In this document: piece by piece, positions 4,795 through 5,745 of the stretch | Numbering within the stretch: the first letter of the stretch is position 1 | Layout of the letters: each line of letters begins with the position of its first letter | Assembly: GCA_004347955.1 (NCBI GenBank) | Contig: QNVH01000057.1 | Span: 1,759-7,503 of the forward strand | Direction: 5' to 3' | DNA from: Thermoproteota archaeon | Lineage (GTDB): Archaea; Thermoproteota; Methanomethylicia; Methanomethylicales; Methanomethylicaceae | Length of the DNA stretch: 5,745 bases | Translations under genes and position numbers: made by a program | The notes under the pieces: model-generated | What the model saw: only the letters and a program-made list of their open reading frames with translations | Database searches by the model: none | What the model was told of the DNA's origin: nothing

Positions 4795-5745
4795 TCACAT
4801 GCCCAATCCACGGAGTACGAGTATGATGAACGGAGGTACGAATGTGGAGATGGCGAAGGGTATGCCTACCTTTGAGAAGTCTTTGAATGACACCGGATCT
4901 CCTTCTTTTTTACAAAGACCGACCGCCACTATATTTGAAGGGGCGGCAATCATTGTGGCGGTGCTACCTGCGTACCCGGCAAACATGACTACTAAGTATA
5001 AGAAGACAGGATCAACGCCAATTGTTGCTCCGACTCCTTGCATTACGTAAATCATTGTTATCAGATATGGGATGTTTATAATGAATGCGCAAGTCAATAA
5101 TGTGAAGAGGGATGCAAATATCACTATCATTACTATTTTTCCACCAGCCAATGCAACAACACTATCTGCAATTAATCGAATTACGCCTGAAACATTCAAA
5201 CCGCCGACCATAATGAACATTCCTGTGAGGAAAAGTATCGTTGACCAGTCCACGAAAGAGAACATCTCAACTACATCAGACCTAGCTATACGGCTACATA
5301 TCACTCCAAAAATCGATGCTATAAACAGCGCTACTACAGATTCGGGGATATGCGTTACAGATCTAAAACCTATGAGCACGCACAGCAATATGAAACCCGT
5401 AGTGGCAGCCTTTGCTAAGTTTTTATTTTCAAGCGAGGAAGTACCTGTGACTTCTACTTTCGGTTTCTTTATCTGTTTCCCAAAGAAATAGTAAAGGTAC
5501 AGAGTTCCGCTGATAGCGCTCAACAATGCGTAGAAAAAGAACGAAGGCGCACCATTGTAGATAAAAAAATCCGGCAAAGTTAGATGCCCAAAACTGCCCA
5601 AAAACACTGCAGGAGGATCAGATATTAGGGTCGCATACCCAGTTATATTTACAGAAATCGCCATTGGGATTAAAACGTAGGCCTTTCGGATACCTGCAAA
5701 AATAGCCAATTCCAATGTTAAGGTTGAGAGAGCCAACATTGTTGT
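4795..5745 (-). CDS. Partial ArsB/NhaD (ion transporter superfamily) permease, 5' end beyond right edge
   Basis: The frame stays open to the window edge; the first visible residues are TT then MLALSTLTLELA, which fits the DNxTT-x-L-x-P-x-TL helix of this superfamily, so the Met at 5739 is internal and the true start lies outside. Counting from that Met (314 residues to the stop): NITGYATLISDPP (31-43) matches the usual N-x-G-G-x-ATLIGDPP re-entrant motif with changes. VDWSTILFLTGMFIMVGGLNVSGV (163-186) is a strong family match. The second repeat has FIINIPYLITM (219-229) and AGYAGSTATMIAAPSNIVAVG (254-274). A soluble linker lies at about 88-110. Relatives move arsenite, Na+/H+, citrate or other anions; the substrate is unknown here. 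Composition is much richer in A+T than the neighbouring genes. Roughly the first 100 residues are missing from the window. Confidence 0.88.
   Translation of the reverse strand, partial: TTMLALSTLTLELAIFAGIRKAYVLIPMAISVNITGYATLISDPPAVFLGSFGHLTLPDFFIYNGAPSFFFYALLSAISGTLYLYYFFGKQIKKPKVEVTGTSSLENKNLAKAATTGFILLCVLIGFRSVTHIPESVVALFIASIFGVICSRIARSDVVEMFSFVDWSTILFLTGMFIMVGGLNVSGVIRLIADSVVALAGGKIVMIVIFASLFTLLTCAFIINIPYLITMIYVMQGVGATIGVDPVFLYLVVMFAGYAGSTATMIAAPSNIVAVGLCKKEGDPVSFKDFSKVGIPFAISTFVPPFIILVLRGLGM

Noticed and set aside
4629..4811. 60-codon minus-strand frame overlapping the transporter end
   Set aside because: It overlaps the transporter stop in another frame, its composition is poor in protein-like patterns, and no start signal is present.

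Overview
The window looks like an ordinary chromosomal segment of an archaeon. The evidence is a bifunctional fructose-1,6-bisphosphate aldolase/phosphatase (the typical archaeal gluconeogenic enzyme), an archaeal-style IlvD, AT-rich TATA-like elements at plausible spacing from starts, an A/T-tract terminator, and frequent GTG and TTG starts. GC in hand-counted 60-base samples is about 57-58% in the fbp, tauE-like and ilvD genes. A more precise taxon cannot be read from this sequence alone.

Layout, left to right. (1) On the minus strand, running leftwards: fbp (1494-385), a MoaD/ThiS-family sulfur-carrier protein (335-57), and the first 15 or so codons of a flavoprotein-like gene that runs off the left edge. 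The last two are tightly packed and probably cotranscribed. (2) A 133-base spacer (1495-1627) holds a good TATA candidate for fbp, a hairpin-forming inverted repeat and several TGTGA words. (3) A two-gene minus-strand unit: a TauE/SafE-family permease (2703-1873) and an overlapping small DUF1634 membrane protein (1879-1628). (4) A 73-base divergent promoter region (2704-2776). (5) ilvD (dihydroxy-acid dehydratase) on the plus strand (2777-4435). (6) A 359-base convergent spacer with an A/T-rich inverted-repeat terminator and a doubtful 66-residue reading frame. (7) The C-terminal two thirds or so of an ArsB/NhaD-superfamily ion transporter on the minus strand, cut by the right edge and clearly richer in A+T (about 38-42% GC in samples).

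Working together: fbp serves gluconeogenesis and ilvD serves valine, isoleucine and pantothenate precursor synthesis. The MoaD-like protein supplies sulfur for a cofactor (molybdopterin/tungstopterin) or a related sulfur-transfer reaction, perhaps for a redox enzyme encoded with the flavoprotein beyond the left edge. The TauE-like/DUF1634 pair is probably one membrane anion-export unit. I see no CRISPR array, insertion sequence, tRNA or rRNA. I did not find a convincing undescribed system. The best leads are the Shine-Dalgarno sequence flanked by two alternative complementary segments at the moaD-like/flavoprotein junction, the TauE-DUF1634 coupling, the repeat-rich spacer upstream of fbp, and the divergent, AT-rich transporter with altered core motifs.
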